Shown piece by piece: positions 26,601-37,537 of a stretch of DNA of 64,000 bases. This DNA is from Boesenbergia rotunda (lineage: Eukaryota > Streptophyta > Magnoliopsida > Zingiberales > Zingiberaceae). The notes beneath the pieces were generated by a model. It saw only the letters and a list, made by a program, of their open reading frames with translations, did not search any database and was not told the DNA's origin. The translations under genes were made by a program, and so were the position numbers. The DNA lies in NCBI GenBank assembly GCA_024364735.1, contig JAGFNQ010002315.1, forward strand, positions 106,265 to 170,264, given 5' to 3'. Position 1 is the stretch's first letter, and each line of letters opens with the position of its first letter.

Positions 26601-29600
26601 CCTTGTATATTTTTTATTGTTAAAGTTGTGGGTTCTATCTTTGGGATATTGCTCCAGGGAAAATGCAAGTTGTCAAGTAACAACTTTAAGGGTGTGAACA
26701 ATATTACAAGGAGGAAGTCATGTGGATAAGTCCGTTGCAAATTTCTATCTTAAGTTCTTCACTGTCCTTTTTTTCTTGATTAGTATTAACTGAGAGCTAG
26801 TCACTCACTTATCCCAAATTCTAATTCTTTAAAGAAAATTTAAGCCATCATTTTATTCTTAGTGTGAAATGCCATAAAACAAGAGCATTGACTAGATAAC
26901 CACTACAACCAATTTCATTGATCACAAAAGCACTCACCCATAGCTACTACACATCTATTATATAACCACTTATTCAATACTTCAAAAAGATCCGCCACCA
27001 AGGTACAGAATATCAGTCAGGAGTACTAGAAATAATGTTCAACGTGTGGAAACGAAAAAACAGTTCACTGCAGAATGCCTCTAAGTACTCCACAAGGAAT
27101 TGGGAATCCCGACGAATATCAGAAAATCATAAAAGATTCTGAGCGAGAAGTGATTCAATGACTCTCCTCGGCAACTGAGTGCCGGTGGTGCCTAGCACCC
27201 GAGAGTCAATTCATTGTGATTCCAAGGAACACCATCAAACACAATATTCAGAGCACAACGTGAAATTCTGCAGAGATGAATCATTATTGTCAAGGACCAA
27301 ATTAACAAAGAATCCCAGCTTCAATACCTGTATAGTCGCTCCTCCTCTTCCATGTTGTGTATGTTGTGCTTTTAGTACCTATAAAATAATATAAGAAAAG
27401 ATGTAGACGTAAATTAAAGACCAAAATAAAAACACCATCTAGATCAAATATCTAGCAGATTAGCTACCAATGATACCTGATAAATACGACCTTTTTTGGT
27501 GAAGTATGGAAATGAGAACCTCCTGATTAGCAAGATGATAACAAGAAACTTCTAATTGAGAAAAGATGTGGATCAAACTGCAAACCTTTTCTTTGCACGA
27601 TCTTTCCAGGCCTTACCTGAAACCACATCACAATATGTCAGAGCAGCACCTTGATAATAAAAAGATTTCCACAAAGTATTAAATTATAATTATATTTATA
27701 AAATGGATAATTTGATAAAAAAAAACCATCCAACTACAGCTTTGTCATTTACAATCATAAAGACAAAGAAAAGGCAATCAAAACTAAGGTTGAATTTGTA
27801 AATTTTCATACCTCAGAAAACCAAGTTATTAAATGAACCAGTTCAATTGTCTTGCTTCACCAAAGAGAGGATCAGATATAAAATTATCAGTTTATCTTGA
27901 ATTTTAAAATTAAACAACTACAATAGTATTTTATGAATGTTTTTTTTTCAAGCAATTTAGTGAAGGAAAAGATTTATTAGAAGGCTTATAGTTTTCCACC
28001 CAGTTTGACTTTATACAAAACAGACGGTTGAAGCATCTGCTGTTGGAAGTTATTTCGAGCAGAATATATAATTGATCACCCCAGGTGCAACTGCAATACT
28101 AGTATATGCAACGAGCCGTAGCTGAAACATTGAAGCCATCAAAAACAACAGCAAGCATGGTACACAATCACTAAGATAAGTTGCCCCATGCCTCCTAATA
28201 CTAACTAACATGAGAAAAAAAAATCTTAAAAGCACACAAAGAGAATAATGAAAGAAAGAAAAAAAAACGTTTTGAGAAGCAAAAAATATTGGAACCTTGA
28301 ACATGCTTCGCATGAAAAGCCCTCAAAGGAGTTCACCTCATTAATTATAGATGCATTGGCGGAAAAAATAAGGGGGAGATAGTTTCAGTGGCAGCAAAGT
28401 TGAAAATATATTAGAATTCTGGAACCAAGATTTCATGATGAACAATGAAATTAAGAGACCAAACTAAAGTAGGGAATTGGCGGCCGGTGGGAAACTTCCA
28501 TGGGGCTGAGCCGGTTGCCCCAAGTTCGGCGTTACCCAACCTGGTTAATCATTTTTTTTAAAGTAGGGAATTATTAAGGAATGTAGATGAAACATTGAGA
28601 AAATGAAAAAAAAAGTAGATAAGAAGGGAAAATCACAAAGAAATACAGCAAGTTGTTGTGATGATATTTTCATGTTCAAAAAAATGATGAACAGAAGACA
28701 AATGAACTGGGTGACCCCCACGGAAGTCCACGTCACCAGGTAAATCGAGAAGTCGGTTAGTCTAGAACCAGCGTCCAGGTTCGCGCCATTGAGGAAAAAT
28801 TCTGCAAATGCGCCGTAGCTGGGATCGAACCGCGGATGCCTTGGTTAACTACTAGCGACCCTACCGCTGCACCATAGCCCCGGGGGCTGATATTTTCATG
28901 TTCAAGCAATTAGGTGTAAGGGGCATAATAATATCAGAGAGCAATTAGATCTAGCTCTAATAAATGATAAAATAAAAATAAAATAAAGGTTGAAATGGTA
29001 TGGACATGTTCAAAGGCAACCAATAGATCTGGTTAGTAAAGTCAATTAGAGTGAAAGGTGTAGGAGATGAAGGGAAGCAAAAGAAAACTATAGTTAACGA
29101 AATAAAATAAAAAACTAATTAATTGATTTGAATACTACTAGCAACAGCCTTCAATAGAGTCAAACATAATCTTATCCCTATAGTCAACTCCAATCCGGGA
29201 CAGTATAGCTAGATGAGATAATGATAACAAAGACACATCATACAAGTAGCATTAGTCAGACAAAACATTTAGACAGATTTAATTTGGCATTAAAACTATA
29301 ATTGTTGTACTAAAACAACAAAAATCTCTTAAAATAAGCTAAAAAATAAACGTTGTAAAATTAGACAAAGGAGAGAATAAAAGATAACTAGCAACAACTT
29401 TCTAATCCATGAAAAGGCTTGAGAACCTTCGACAGTTTTCCAAGCATATTGTTAAGAAAATCCATTCCAATGCTAGTATTCTAAAACTTCCTTGATCTTA
29501 ATTAGCTCCGCACCACAGATTCAGGTATTTTAATTTTATTGCCCTTAAAATAAAGTGATAGCATTGTACCCGTCATAATCATTAAAGTCAAAACTTTTAG

Positions 29601-30617
29601 AGACATGTGATTATGGTAGATATAAATTTAAGCAACAACAAGAAAAAAATGCAATACAAATTCAAGCAGTTGTCCTGCCCTCTGTTTGGATGGGGTGAGA
29701 GGAGGTTCATTAATGGAAAGGGAAGGGAAGGAAGGAAAGGAAGGGGAATGGAGGATAACTTCATAAAACCCCAAATCGCAGTGTAAGAAAATAAGCCATT
29801 TGAGGGGTAAGAAAGGGTAAAGTTCCCCTTCCCTCCCCTCACCTTCTTCCCAAACAAGGGTAAAAGCTACCTTCCTTTACTTACCCTTCCCTCACATCCT
29901 ACCAAACAGGCGCTTAAACGATCTTAAGTTCCAAAGTATTTCCATATGAATGAGCATGAAAATTGTGCCCTAAGTGCAAAAGATTACTCTGCTAAGAAAA
30001 AGTTAAAATTTTCAGTGAGTTTACATGGCTCATTTTGAAAGAAAAAAAAAAGTAGGAGATGCAAATTTGATGGTGATATTGTTTGCCATAACTCTTAAAA
30101 AAAAACAATACAAAATTCAAAAATTTCACACCGTATTGAACCAAAAAACTAGCTTCTGTTCGAATTAATCATCCATTAACTGATCAGAATGCTCTAAATG
30201 TTACCCTCATAATTCAGAAATCAAAAAAAAAGTTGTAACGTGGCCATAAAGGTCAGGCCTTTTTTCACGTAAAATGGCATAGCATAGCCATCATGAATAA
30301 AAAATAATAATAATCGAATCAGGCACGTTTCCATGCTAATCCAAACTCATCCATTGATTAATTTTCTAGGAAGAAAAAAAAGGGACAAGGGGGATCAGAG
30401 AGAAAGAGATGGAGGGCGTATGAATTACATCGATGCCGAGTATTTTAGCGCCTCGGGACTGCAGTGCCGCCCATGGTACAGCCAGGGTGGCGCGATGCAG
30501 CGAAAGGTTCAATCCATCACGTCTTCGAGCGAGCGTTGTTATGCCGGCGGAGGAGAACGGTGGAGAAGAGCAGCAGGAGAGAAGAGTCTGCAAGAACCGC
30601 TTCCGTGCGATCTGCAT
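11627..30617 (-). CDS. Mitochondrial elongation factor P, 11 exons
   Basis: EF-P relieves ribosomes stalled on proline-rich stretches; a plant organellar form would act on mitochondrial ribosomes. Exons (minus strand): 30617-30429, 27616-27586, 27490-27477, 27378-27328, 22628-22559, 20641-20575, 20483-20416, 18769-18646, 15160-15121, 12025-11958, 11633-11627. They total 729 nt, 242 residues plus stop, with all phases matching and GT-AG introns. Residues 1-55 are Arg/Ser/Leu-rich without acidic residues apart from one Asp, like a mitochondrial presequence. Then come the EF-P N-domain (GRIYQVLKAQHTQHGRGGA), the OB domain (VELRDVDTGNKVTERF, FVEDKSFTYLYQEG, FGKAAAYLK) and the C-terminal domain ending NTTDDSYITRA. 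The loop-tip residue that is Lys34 in E. coli is Arg here. The ATG at 30617 was chosen as the first in frame. Introns reach 4.7 kb and hold many mobile elements. Confidence 0.93.
12617..12844 (+). mobile_element. tRNA-derived SINE, family S, full copy
   Basis: Starts near CTGGGGCTATGGTGCAACGG (A-box-like) and has GAGGTTCGATCTC (B-box-like) downstream, then a non-tRNA body ending TTACCTAGTTCATCATTT. Flanks ATGTTGACGTG (12606-12616) and ATGTTGATGTG (12845-12855) make an 11-bp duplication with one mismatch. Lies in an EF-P intron. Related copies: 28479-28558, 28680-28887, 30815-30990 and 31262-31505. Confidence 0.8.
14160..14946. mobile_element. Inverted-repeat element built of GATCCTACGATC words
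   Basis: The left end GTTCGTAGAATCGCGATCCT pairs with the right end, whose other strand reads GTTTGCAGAATCGCGATCCT. The subterminal parts repeat CGATCCTACGATCC-like words on both strands, and the centre is AT-rich. No transposase and no clear target duplication were seen. A non-autonomous DNA transposon inside an EF-P intron is the best reading. Confidence 0.7.
16462..16692. mobile_element. Tourist-like (PIF/Harbinger) MITE
   Basis: Ends GGCTGCATTTGGTT and, on the other strand, GGCTACGTTTGATA are imperfect inverted repeats flanked by TAA on both sides (16459-16461 and 16693-16695), the 3-bp duplication of PIF/Harbinger elements. The interior repeats TGTAATCCAGATTACA-like palindromes. In an EF-P intron. 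Confidence 0.8.
17232..17412 (-). mobile_element. Au SINE
   Basis: Minus-strand start GGGGAACCTTGGCGTCATGG and B-box AGGTTCGAGTC match the well-known Au SINE head; the body ends with the Au-type TTTGTGCACCAAGC. Flanks AACTAGCAATAAA (17219-17231) and AACTTGCAATAAA (17413-17425) are a 13-bp duplication with one mismatch. Lies in an EF-P intron. Confidence 0.9.
17471..17690. repeat. (TA)n microsatellite split by a short palindromic element
   Basis: TA repeats run from 17471 to 17542 and again from 17647 to about 17690, with one interruption on each side. The non-TA core between them is annotated separately. Long open frames here are only TA-repeat translations. Confidence 0.9.
17543..17646. mobile_element. 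104-bp palindromic MITE inserted in (TA)n
   Basis: Left arm GTGTAGTGTTAGCCTGCACA and the complement of the right arm, GTGCTGCTAGCTTGCACACC, are inverted repeats that continue through CACCCACGATGAGCGCC/CACCCACCGTGAGCGCC. TA repeat lies directly on both sides. Rice Micron elements are known for such microsatellite targeting; membership of that family is an inference. Confidence 0.75.
21896..22273. mobile_element. hAT-type MITE rich in TACCGAAAT
   Basis: Begins TAGGGGTGGTATACCGC and ends CCCCACCCTA, inverted hAT-type ends, with flanks CCTACAAA (21888-21895) and CCTATAAT (22274-22281): 8 bp, 6 matching. The interior is made of GGTATACCAAAAT words on both strands. In an EF-P intron. Confidence 0.75.
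23285..26130 (+). mobile_element. RTE-type LINE, degenerate, with 18-bp target duplication
   Basis: An endonuclease (APE) part is readable at 23340-23900: ILCVQETKWVGEKAK, VGIFVD and VISIYAPQ, with broken frames. Reverse transcriptase motifs follow: DLKKTYDSVPKK near 25095, GLHQGSALSPYLF near 25250 and LFADDIVLIDEA near 25340. The end encodes the RTE-typical HIADPT followed by a GTT-rich tail (26107-26130). Flanks ATCAAGTTGAAGTCTAAT (23267-23284) and ATCGAGTTGAAGTCGAAT (26131-26148) match at 16 of 18 bases. Many frameshifts and stops mean it is dead. It is antisense to EF-P within its largest intron. Confidence 0.9.
28479..28558 (+). mobile_element. 5'-truncated SINE, family S
   Basis: About 80 bp matching only the 3' end of family S (CCATGGGGCTGAGCCGGTTG to GGTTAATCA plus a T-run). 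Exact 14-bp duplications TAAAGTAGGGAATT flank it (28465-28478 and 28559-28572), which proves an independent 5'-truncated insertion and fixes the true 3' end of the family. Confidence 0.85.
28680..28887 (-). mobile_element. tRNA-derived SINE, family S, full copy
   Basis: The minus strand starts near GGGGCTATGGTGCAGCGGTA, with B-box CGGTTCGATCCC and a body ending CACCCAGTTCATTTGTC and a T-run. Exact 18-bp duplications TGATATTTTCATGTTCAA flank it (28662-28679 and 28888-28905). Inserted in EF-P intron 1. Confidence 0.9.
29677..29914. mobile_element. Candidate MITE with CTGTTTGG ends
   Basis: Left CTGTTTGGATGGGG and the complement of the right end, CTGTTTGGTAGGAT, are inverted. Purine-rich GGAAGG runs on the left pair with CCTTCC runs on the right. 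No clear target duplication. In EF-P intron 1. Confidence 0.5.
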
Positions 30618-30814
30618 ACCGATCGGGCACAGCGTAGTAAAACGCAAGCCCTTCTTCCCCTTTAGATTTGCTTTAGTAATGGAAGATGCAAAACAGAATT
30701 TAATTCCGTCTAAAACCCTTTCCGGCCAATTGCCCTAACAACCGTTTTTTAGACCCTTTCTCGTTTAATTATCAGTTTAATTCCTCTATCTTAAAACCCT
30801 CTTAGCTCCTCTCT
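30618..30814 (-). promoter_or_regulatory. Upstream region of EF-P
   Basis: The 5' UTR and promoter of EF-P should lie here because translation starts at 30617. No clear TATA box was identified. EF-P and the zinc-finger gene at 32713 are divergent, with about 2.1 kb between starts, mostly filled by repeats. Confidence 0.35.
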
Positions 30815-30990
30815 ACCGATTCGATCCCGGCTCTACGGTGTATTTACAAAAAAAAAAAAAATAATAAAAATAAAAATAAAAATAAAATTCAAATGAGGTA
30901 TAAATTCTTCCTAATTTATAATGATGATCGATGATAAATTTTTATAAGACCGGATCGATCACCTCAGGTTTGTCTGTTATTTTCAATATT
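30815..30990 (+). mobile_element. Partial SINE, family S
   Basis: Begins at the B-box (GATTCGATCCCGGCTCTACG), has a long A-rich insertion, then resumes with GACCGGATCGATCACCTCAG as in the copy at 31262-31505. The A-box half is missing. Ends are uncertain. Confidence 0.6.
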
Positions 30991-31261
30991 TGTTTTCTTA
31001 ACTCCCCTCTAAAAATATTATAAAAATTATAATTTTTAATATATATATATATAGGCACATGAATCTTAATTAAAATTAATTAAATGAAAGAGAAAAAAAT
31101 TGATAGGGTCTTGATTTAATTTTTTATCTTAATTTTTAACAATACTAATTTTTCATTTTTTAAATATGAGTAAAAAGATAAATGTCAAAAGATTTAATTA
31201 CCTATCTAATATCTTGCGCTACATCCCAAAGATTTTTTATGGTTTTATGGGTCTATTTGGG

Positions 31262-31505
31262 CTCCCGAGCTATGGTGCAATAGTAGGGTGATTAATCGTT
31301 ATTCCAGACATTCATGATTTGATTCCTAACTATGACGTATTTTGTAAGAATTTTTTTTCAAATGGAGCACGAACCCTGAGACATTGGGCTTCTATGCCGC
31401 CCACCACGAGCACTTCCCAATTTATCCTGATAATCAATAAAAAAATTATGAGGCCGGATCGATCACCTAGATTCGTCTATTATCTCATTCAATATTTTTT
31501 AATGA
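31262..31505 (+). mobile_element. tRNA-derived SINE, family S, diverged copy
   Basis: Has the head GAGCTATGGTGCAATAG, a decayed B-box (ATTTGATTCCTAACTATGAC) and the 3' body GCCGGATCGATCACC. Flanks TCTATTTGGG (31252-31261) and TCTGTTTGGG (31506-31515) match at 9 of 10 bases. Confidence 0.7.
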
Positions 31506-31515
31506 TCTGTTTGGG

Positions 31516-31950
31516 TTTAACTAAAATTATCATATTTTAGTTATTTTTTAACTTTTAAAATGGGACTTCTAATGATATATTGATATTTTTTAAAAAAAAC
31601 CCCTCAGCTGGGATACAATGATTTGAATGAATATATAGGAAATTTAATTTTAAAAATAATTAAAAATATTTTTTTAAAACTCAGATATTTTTTTTATGAT
31701 CCAATTAATACCTAAGTGGAGATCATATTAAAAAAAAACAATTATTAGTCATCAAAATATAAATTGGGAAGCATAAATATTTTTAATTATTTTTAAAATC
31801 AAACCGGCTGACCAATCATATTTTATAAATTGCCAACGGATGACCCAACGTGAACCAAACCATCAAACAAACCGGGCTGTCCGACTCGACCCAACCCGAA
31901 GCAGCCATCGTCCGCTCCAACATAATCCGTCGACGGTCGACGGCTACGAC
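31516..31950. other. AT-rich intergenic sequence
   Basis: No gene or bounded repeat recognised between the SINE and the AT-rich repeat. Confidence 0.4.
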
Positions 31951-32398
31951 TAGGAGAGCACAGAAAAATCAAATTAACCGAACGGAATCGAATTTTAAAA
32001 TTCGGTTCGATTAATTTGATTTTTGATTTTTTTTTAAATTTGATTTGATTTTTTTATTAATTCGGTTCTATTTTCGATTTTGAATTTTGTAATTCGGTTA
32101 AATCGAATAAATCGAATAAGAATATTAATTTAATTATTTTTTATTTAAAAAATATAATTAAATAAAATAATATCTTATTTTTTATTAAAATTGAATAAAA
32201 TTTTAAAATTTCCATTAAATCCGTTAATTCAGTTAAAAATCGAATTAATCGATATTTTATCAGTTCGATTTTTTTGGTTTTTATCAAAAAAAAATTCGGT
32301 CGATTCGATTATTTTAAAAAATATCAATTTATTCGATTTTTAATGTATTCGATTCGGTCCGATTCGATTCCATTTTAACCGAATACTCACCCCGCCTA
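31951..32398. repeat. AT-rich repeat of TTCGGTTCGATT words, hAT-like end
   Basis: Dense copies of AATCGAATTAACCGAA on both strands. The right end (complement TAGGCGGGGTGAGTATTCGG) resembles hAT-type MITEs, but no 8-bp duplication could be found. A similar block is at 43572-44105. Confidence 0.5.
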
Positions 32399-32712
32399 CA
32401 ACCGTTTCTGAAACGGTCCTCCCGTTCGAAGTGGTGGTTGCACCGGATCTCCACGACTCGACGCGTAGACTAATAAACCGACACATTTCACACGCCAAGG
32501 TCGCGCTCTGGTCAGCCACGCCGTCGTGCTCCACCGGTGTACACGGCACGCCATTTTTGGCCTCGTTCGAAGAACAAATCGAATTCTTCGCGAAGCGACG
32601 CCGAGCGGAGATCGGGGAACAGCTTCTCCTCTTCGCGAGAAGACGGGAGGCGATCTAACCCCTCGTTTCGATTCAACATCCCTAGGCAATTGACCCTCTC
32701 TCGGCGGACGAT

Positions 32713-35700
32713 ATGGGAACGCCGGCATTTCCTAATCTAGGGAAGCATTGTAACGTCGGAGACTGCCGGCAGCTTGATTTCTTGCCATTCACCTGCGACC
32801 GATGCAATCAGGTAATCGGTTTTTGGTTGTTCTGCCTCGTCGATTTATCTCTTTCCTCCGTCAGGTCTTTTTTTTTTCCCCTCGCAACTTCGCGTTGAAT
32901 CGATGAATTATATAAAAAGTTTTTGGTGCGTCTATGATTATAAAAAAGGAAGGAAAGAGTGATTTGTGTGCACGAGATGTTCTCAAAGGCTGAGTTTGGA
33001 AAAGTAAATTTGGTCCTCCATGTACCTTTCCTTCAAATTTGTCATAATGTATTAACTATTAAATCATCCGCTCTAGCTAATCAAACCTATGCTTGCAGTT
33101 CCACACCTGATCTTCATTCGAGACCATCACAATTCAATTTGACCACACTGCTCCTTTTCTGGTCCTCTCATGATTTCGATAATGCCTTGAGGTTTCCTTC
33201 CTCAACCAACCAATTAGTGATGGGAAATCGATATCATGTTAGGGATTTTGATCATAAATTTCTGTCGTCATGCCTCAGTTTCTCGCAGTAAACTTGTTTC
33301 AAGTTCTCATGTATCAATTCAACTTTTAGAATATAATATTGAAGCTGAATCTTCCTTTGTATATTTAAAACCTTCCAAATCCGATGCTTCTTGGCCATTA
33401 TTCCCCGTCCTTGTTTACAAAGACCTCTATTTGTCATTGCTACAGTTAAAGATAATAGGCGATAAGCTCATATGCTAAACATTCTGTTGCTGTTAATAAA
33501 TGTTAGCATCTATGGTACACAAGTTATTAATACTAAAATTTATTAGGTATTGTGCTACTGCCTACGAGTGGATATGAGCTATTTGATAGACACCAGTTAA
33601 AATCGTTAAACCCACCCCATTGGCGTACAGGGAAAGCATATAGTCCAAGACATAGCCGAGAAATCAGTCAGAATCAGATTGGCTACTGCCAATTTCAATT
33701 CAACTTGGTTAATCCTGTTATGGATTGTTCGAGTTTGCCACACTGAAAGCATAACATGGGATAAATGAAAAAAAATTGTTTTTCACAGTGTACATTATTT
33801 GCTTCAATATAGAGAGTGTGGATGTCTCAGATGGCATGGCGCAAGGATAGTTCTCATGATCAATTATTAATACAGAAAGAGTTAACTAATTTATCTTCTT
33901 GTTTCATTCTTCAATTAACAGTTGATTCTAGCACTTGACAAATTTATGTGGAATGAAGAATTTGTCTGTAATATGTATGCCATTCCAAGCTTATTTAATG
34001 GTAGAACTGAGTATACAGGCTTTGGGAATCAGCTACCTAAAACTATTGTACTTACCTTCCATTTAAATGAAAAACTACAATCAGGATGGTTAGGTTCCCT
34101 ATCACTTTTGCCAATTATAACAAAAAAACATAGTCTTGACTGTGATATGTACACTGTTTTACTGACCTACGTCAGACATACAGCATGAATTAAAATTAAG
34201 GAACCTACAGTTATTACTGTAAATTAAGAGTAAAATTAAGGAATTTACAGTTACTGTATATGCCACTGTCGATTTTTTTTTGTTTCTTCTTTGTATCGTA
34301 TTTTATTTTGTTTCACTTGATCTGGGTCCATTGCCCTATTGGGGTATTGCCTGCTTTGGTACCCTCATAGTTTTATCCATTCTCAAAAGGTGAGTATAAG
34401 GCCGAAGATCTCTTTGAGCATTCTAATATAATGTATTTGGGCTCATCACTTATTTCCAATGTAGGTTTAAAGACTGTCACTGGGGCCCTTAATGTGGTGC
34501 TGATGTAGTTACTAATACAAACAGCTCCTGATGGAAAAAATAGATATAATGATCATTTAATGACGACTTAGAGTTTTTCCCAACTGCTGCATCTAATGAG
34601 GATATCTTTTAAACATAGATCCTGATTAGTGGGTCTATGAAAATATTGTCTACTTTCAAAGTGAGAAGTTCACTGTTTTGTTTTTGTTAAAAAGTGTCTT
34701 GATGAGTGGAGAGTTTTCAAGAATCGTACCCAAGACATTTGGATTCTGCACTTCCTATTACTAAAGCTATCTCATTAGATGAGTAAATAGCAAAAGCTAC
34801 CTCATTTGATGAGCAGCTACTGCAGATTTTGCCTGTAAGGTTCAAGATGCAAAAGCATCCTTGAGAGTACACATAATATTAAGTTCGAATATTTTAATTT
34901 TTGTCAAGACAGATTGTACCAAATTAATACTATTTGGCAAAAAGAGAGGCTATGCTGTCTCTCATGTTAACAAGTTCTTTCATTACATTTTTGATATATG
35001 CAGTTTTTCTTCATTCCACTCTTCTGTTTTAGCGTTCTTATAATCATGCTAATATATTGCAAGGTGTTTTGTCTGCAACATAGAAGTTACATCAATCATC
35101 AATGCCCTAATGCCAATCAAAAGGATGTGACAGTTTTGATATGCCCTCTATGTGCCAAGGGAGTTCGTCTAGTCCCTGATCAAGACCCAAACATTACTTG
35201 GGATTCACATGTTAATACTGATTGCGATCCTTCAAACTACCAGAAAGCAACCAAGAAAAGGCGTTGTCCTGTTCCTGGATGCAAAGAGGTGCTAAATTTG
35301 TCCAACTCTATCAGATGCAGAGATTGCAGTAACGAGCACTGCTTGAAGCATAGATTTGGGCTTGATCACAGCTGCTCTGGGCCAAAAAAAACTGATTCTG
35401 GTTTCCCTTTTGTTGGCTTGTTCAGTAAGAGCCAAAAGTCACCACAAAATAGCAGATCTACTTCCTCATGGTGGGGTTCTGGCTTAATGAATGTAGTTTC
35501 AAATTTTCGTGCCTCAGCTGAATCAGGTATACAGAAATTTAGTAATGCAACTACCGAAACGATACAAAAGGCAAAAACTGGAATTGCAGAAAGTAGCAGC
35601 CCTGGTGAGCTTGTGGAACAATGTGTTCAATGCCGAGCAAGGTTTTCAACTGTTTCTGCTCTGATTGACCATGTTGAGAGGTCTCATCATCAAAGTTCTA

Positions 35701-35819
35701 AACCAGCAGCCAACAGAGTGACAATTGATGTTTGCCCAAAATGTAGCAAAGGATTTAGGGATCCTATAGCACTAGTAGAGCATGTTGAAAGAGACCATGG
35801 AGGAACTTCACTTGCATAA
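32713..35819 (+). CDS. AN1/C2H2 zinc-finger stress-associated protein (SAP)
   Basis: Two exons, 32713-32811 and 35064-35819, give 284 residues; the 2.25-kb intron has GT-AG ends and phase 0. The start MGTPAFPNLGKHC is the family's usual N-terminus. Residues 10-55 and about 95-145 are two AN1 fingers (for example CNVGDCRQLDFLPFTC and CPVPGCKEVLN). Two C2H2 fingers follow near the C-terminus (CVQCRARFSTVSALIDH and CPKCSKGFRDPIALVEH), and the protein ends GGTSLA. Length and order fit the plant SAP11/SAP13/SAP16 class, which is linked to abiotic-stress responses and possibly ubiquitin pathways. The open frame extending upstream of 35064 into the intron is not exon. Confidence 0.95.
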
Positions 35820-37193
35820 TAGTAAGTCAGTATTATTTGCATTCGAGATAATTCTATTATGTTTTGTTCCTTGATTATTATTTTTCAAACATGATAAATA
35901 TTCTTTAATGTTTCATCCTTCAAGATGTTTTAGGATACATACTCATGGCTCATTAGGTTACTAGACACATCAGGACCAACCTGGTCTAATCAAGTTGTAC
36001 GGAGTATCTGTTAAGTCCAGTATGAATATTACTAAATTTATGATTAGCCAAGAAAAATCAAGTTACTTTAGCTAGACCCCAGTAAAGAATCAGAACCAAA
36101 ATACTGAAAAAGGTTATCCTACAATTTTGTATCCTATAGTTGTTTTCGTAATTTTTGTTTGAAAAATGGATTTAAGTGACAATGTGCTGCTAAATTTTAC
36201 GAGGTCAAGATTACGACCACGTGTGTGATTAATATTAGCCTTTTTTATTTTGAAAATACTTGTTGGAGTTCTCATATTTACTTTCCCTCTCGTGTCTCAG
36301 ACCCTCGGTTGCATATTAAATCGTTTTCATTAACAAAAGCTTGTTTAATAATTTTAGTTCTTCAACCATCTAATCTACTTGTAGTGATCATAAGGGCATC
36401 ATCATTCTCATCAAGCTGTGTGTATCCCAACTATTTGAAGTCGACTAAACAGATATCATCCCGCCATCGAGCTTTTCGTATAATAATACCAATACCGAAT
36501 GGGTTATATGTTCTTTTAAACCCAGGTGCTAGTCAATCATTCATGCTAATTTATACACTTCTTTGAGAATATCGACTAGTAACTCATGACTTCTCTTTTG
36601 TCCTTTGCAGGAGAATGTATTTTTAAGGTTTTCATGGGAGGCATTGATTAAAAGCTTAGAGATAAATTTTACAAATACTTGATCAGTTCCCTTAAGCGAA
36701 CTCATGATTTGGGTGGGTGACAAAAGCGTGTAAAATACATTAAACAAAACATTCCTGTGTGCTTCCCCATCTCTATTTCCTTCCTCTCTCCTCAGTCCTC
36801 CCCCTTTTAAGTTCCATGAATTGCTGAGAACACATGTACGCTTTGTTTTCCTTAACTCATTTATGTAATGTGATTAAAGGGAAGAGTTGTCTGTGTAATT
36901 GGGTTATTTGTAAATTTGTTGATGTTGTCACATATAGATACAAAAACATTAAAATTCAAATTGATTTTCAGAAAAATGTGTGTTTTTTTGGTTGATAGTT
37001 TAGGTATTCAGCTTTTTTTCAATCAACTAATTTTGAAGGTGATAGATCTGACATCCCGGAAATTTCTTATCAATTACTGAGTAAATTAAAAAGCGCTTAC
37101 GGAGATTCATTTAAATGATCAACTCTTTTATATTCGTCATCCTATTAGAAAAAAACTTTTATAGTGCGTCCTAGTTGGGATTAAAATATCGAT
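35820..37193. other. Intergenic, 3' flank of the SAP gene
   Basis: The first few hundred bases are probably the SAP 3' UTR. The rest is AT-rich, and no gene, RNA or bounded repeat could be supported. Confidence 0.4.
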
Positions 37194-37537
37194 AAATTGC
37201 ATAAAACTCCCCAATGACCACTTGATCTTTGCATGCATTCCTCATTTGAATTTTTCTTTGCATTTATTTCCTGATGGATTGAGTATAAAAGAGTGAAAAT
37301 TGAATATAAAAAAGTGAAACTTGAGTATAAAAGAGTAAAAATTGAGTACACGGGTTATTGATGTGGTAAATGCAACCTTACATACTCAATTTTCTAACTT
37401 TTATACTCAACTTTCTTCAAATAATACTCATCAAACTGTCTTATCAATCCCATCAGGGACTGCATGCAAAAAAAAAGTTGTGTGGGGATTGCATGCAAAG
37501 TTGAAATAGCATGTGGGGAGTTTATGAAAATTTACCC
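37194..37537. mobile_element. MITE-like repeat, copy 2 of the 1-530 family
   Basis: Left ATAAAACTCCCCA...TTTGCATGCA and right TGCATGCAAAG...TGGGGAGTTTAT are imperfect inverted repeats. The middle has direct copies of GAGTATAAAAGAGT and their complement. The same words occur at 1-530. No clear target duplication. Confidence 0.6.

Noticed and set aside
30618..30647. Alternative EF-P start upstream of 30617
   Set aside because: The codon at 30647 is TTG; the first in-frame ATG is at 30617.
34998..35063. Upstream extension of the SAP second exon
   Set aside because: Hydrophobic intron translation; the acceptor at 35062-35063 and the family alignment place the exon start at 35064.
36225..36747. 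113- and 68-codon frames
   Set aside because: No recognisable domain and no splice or composition support.
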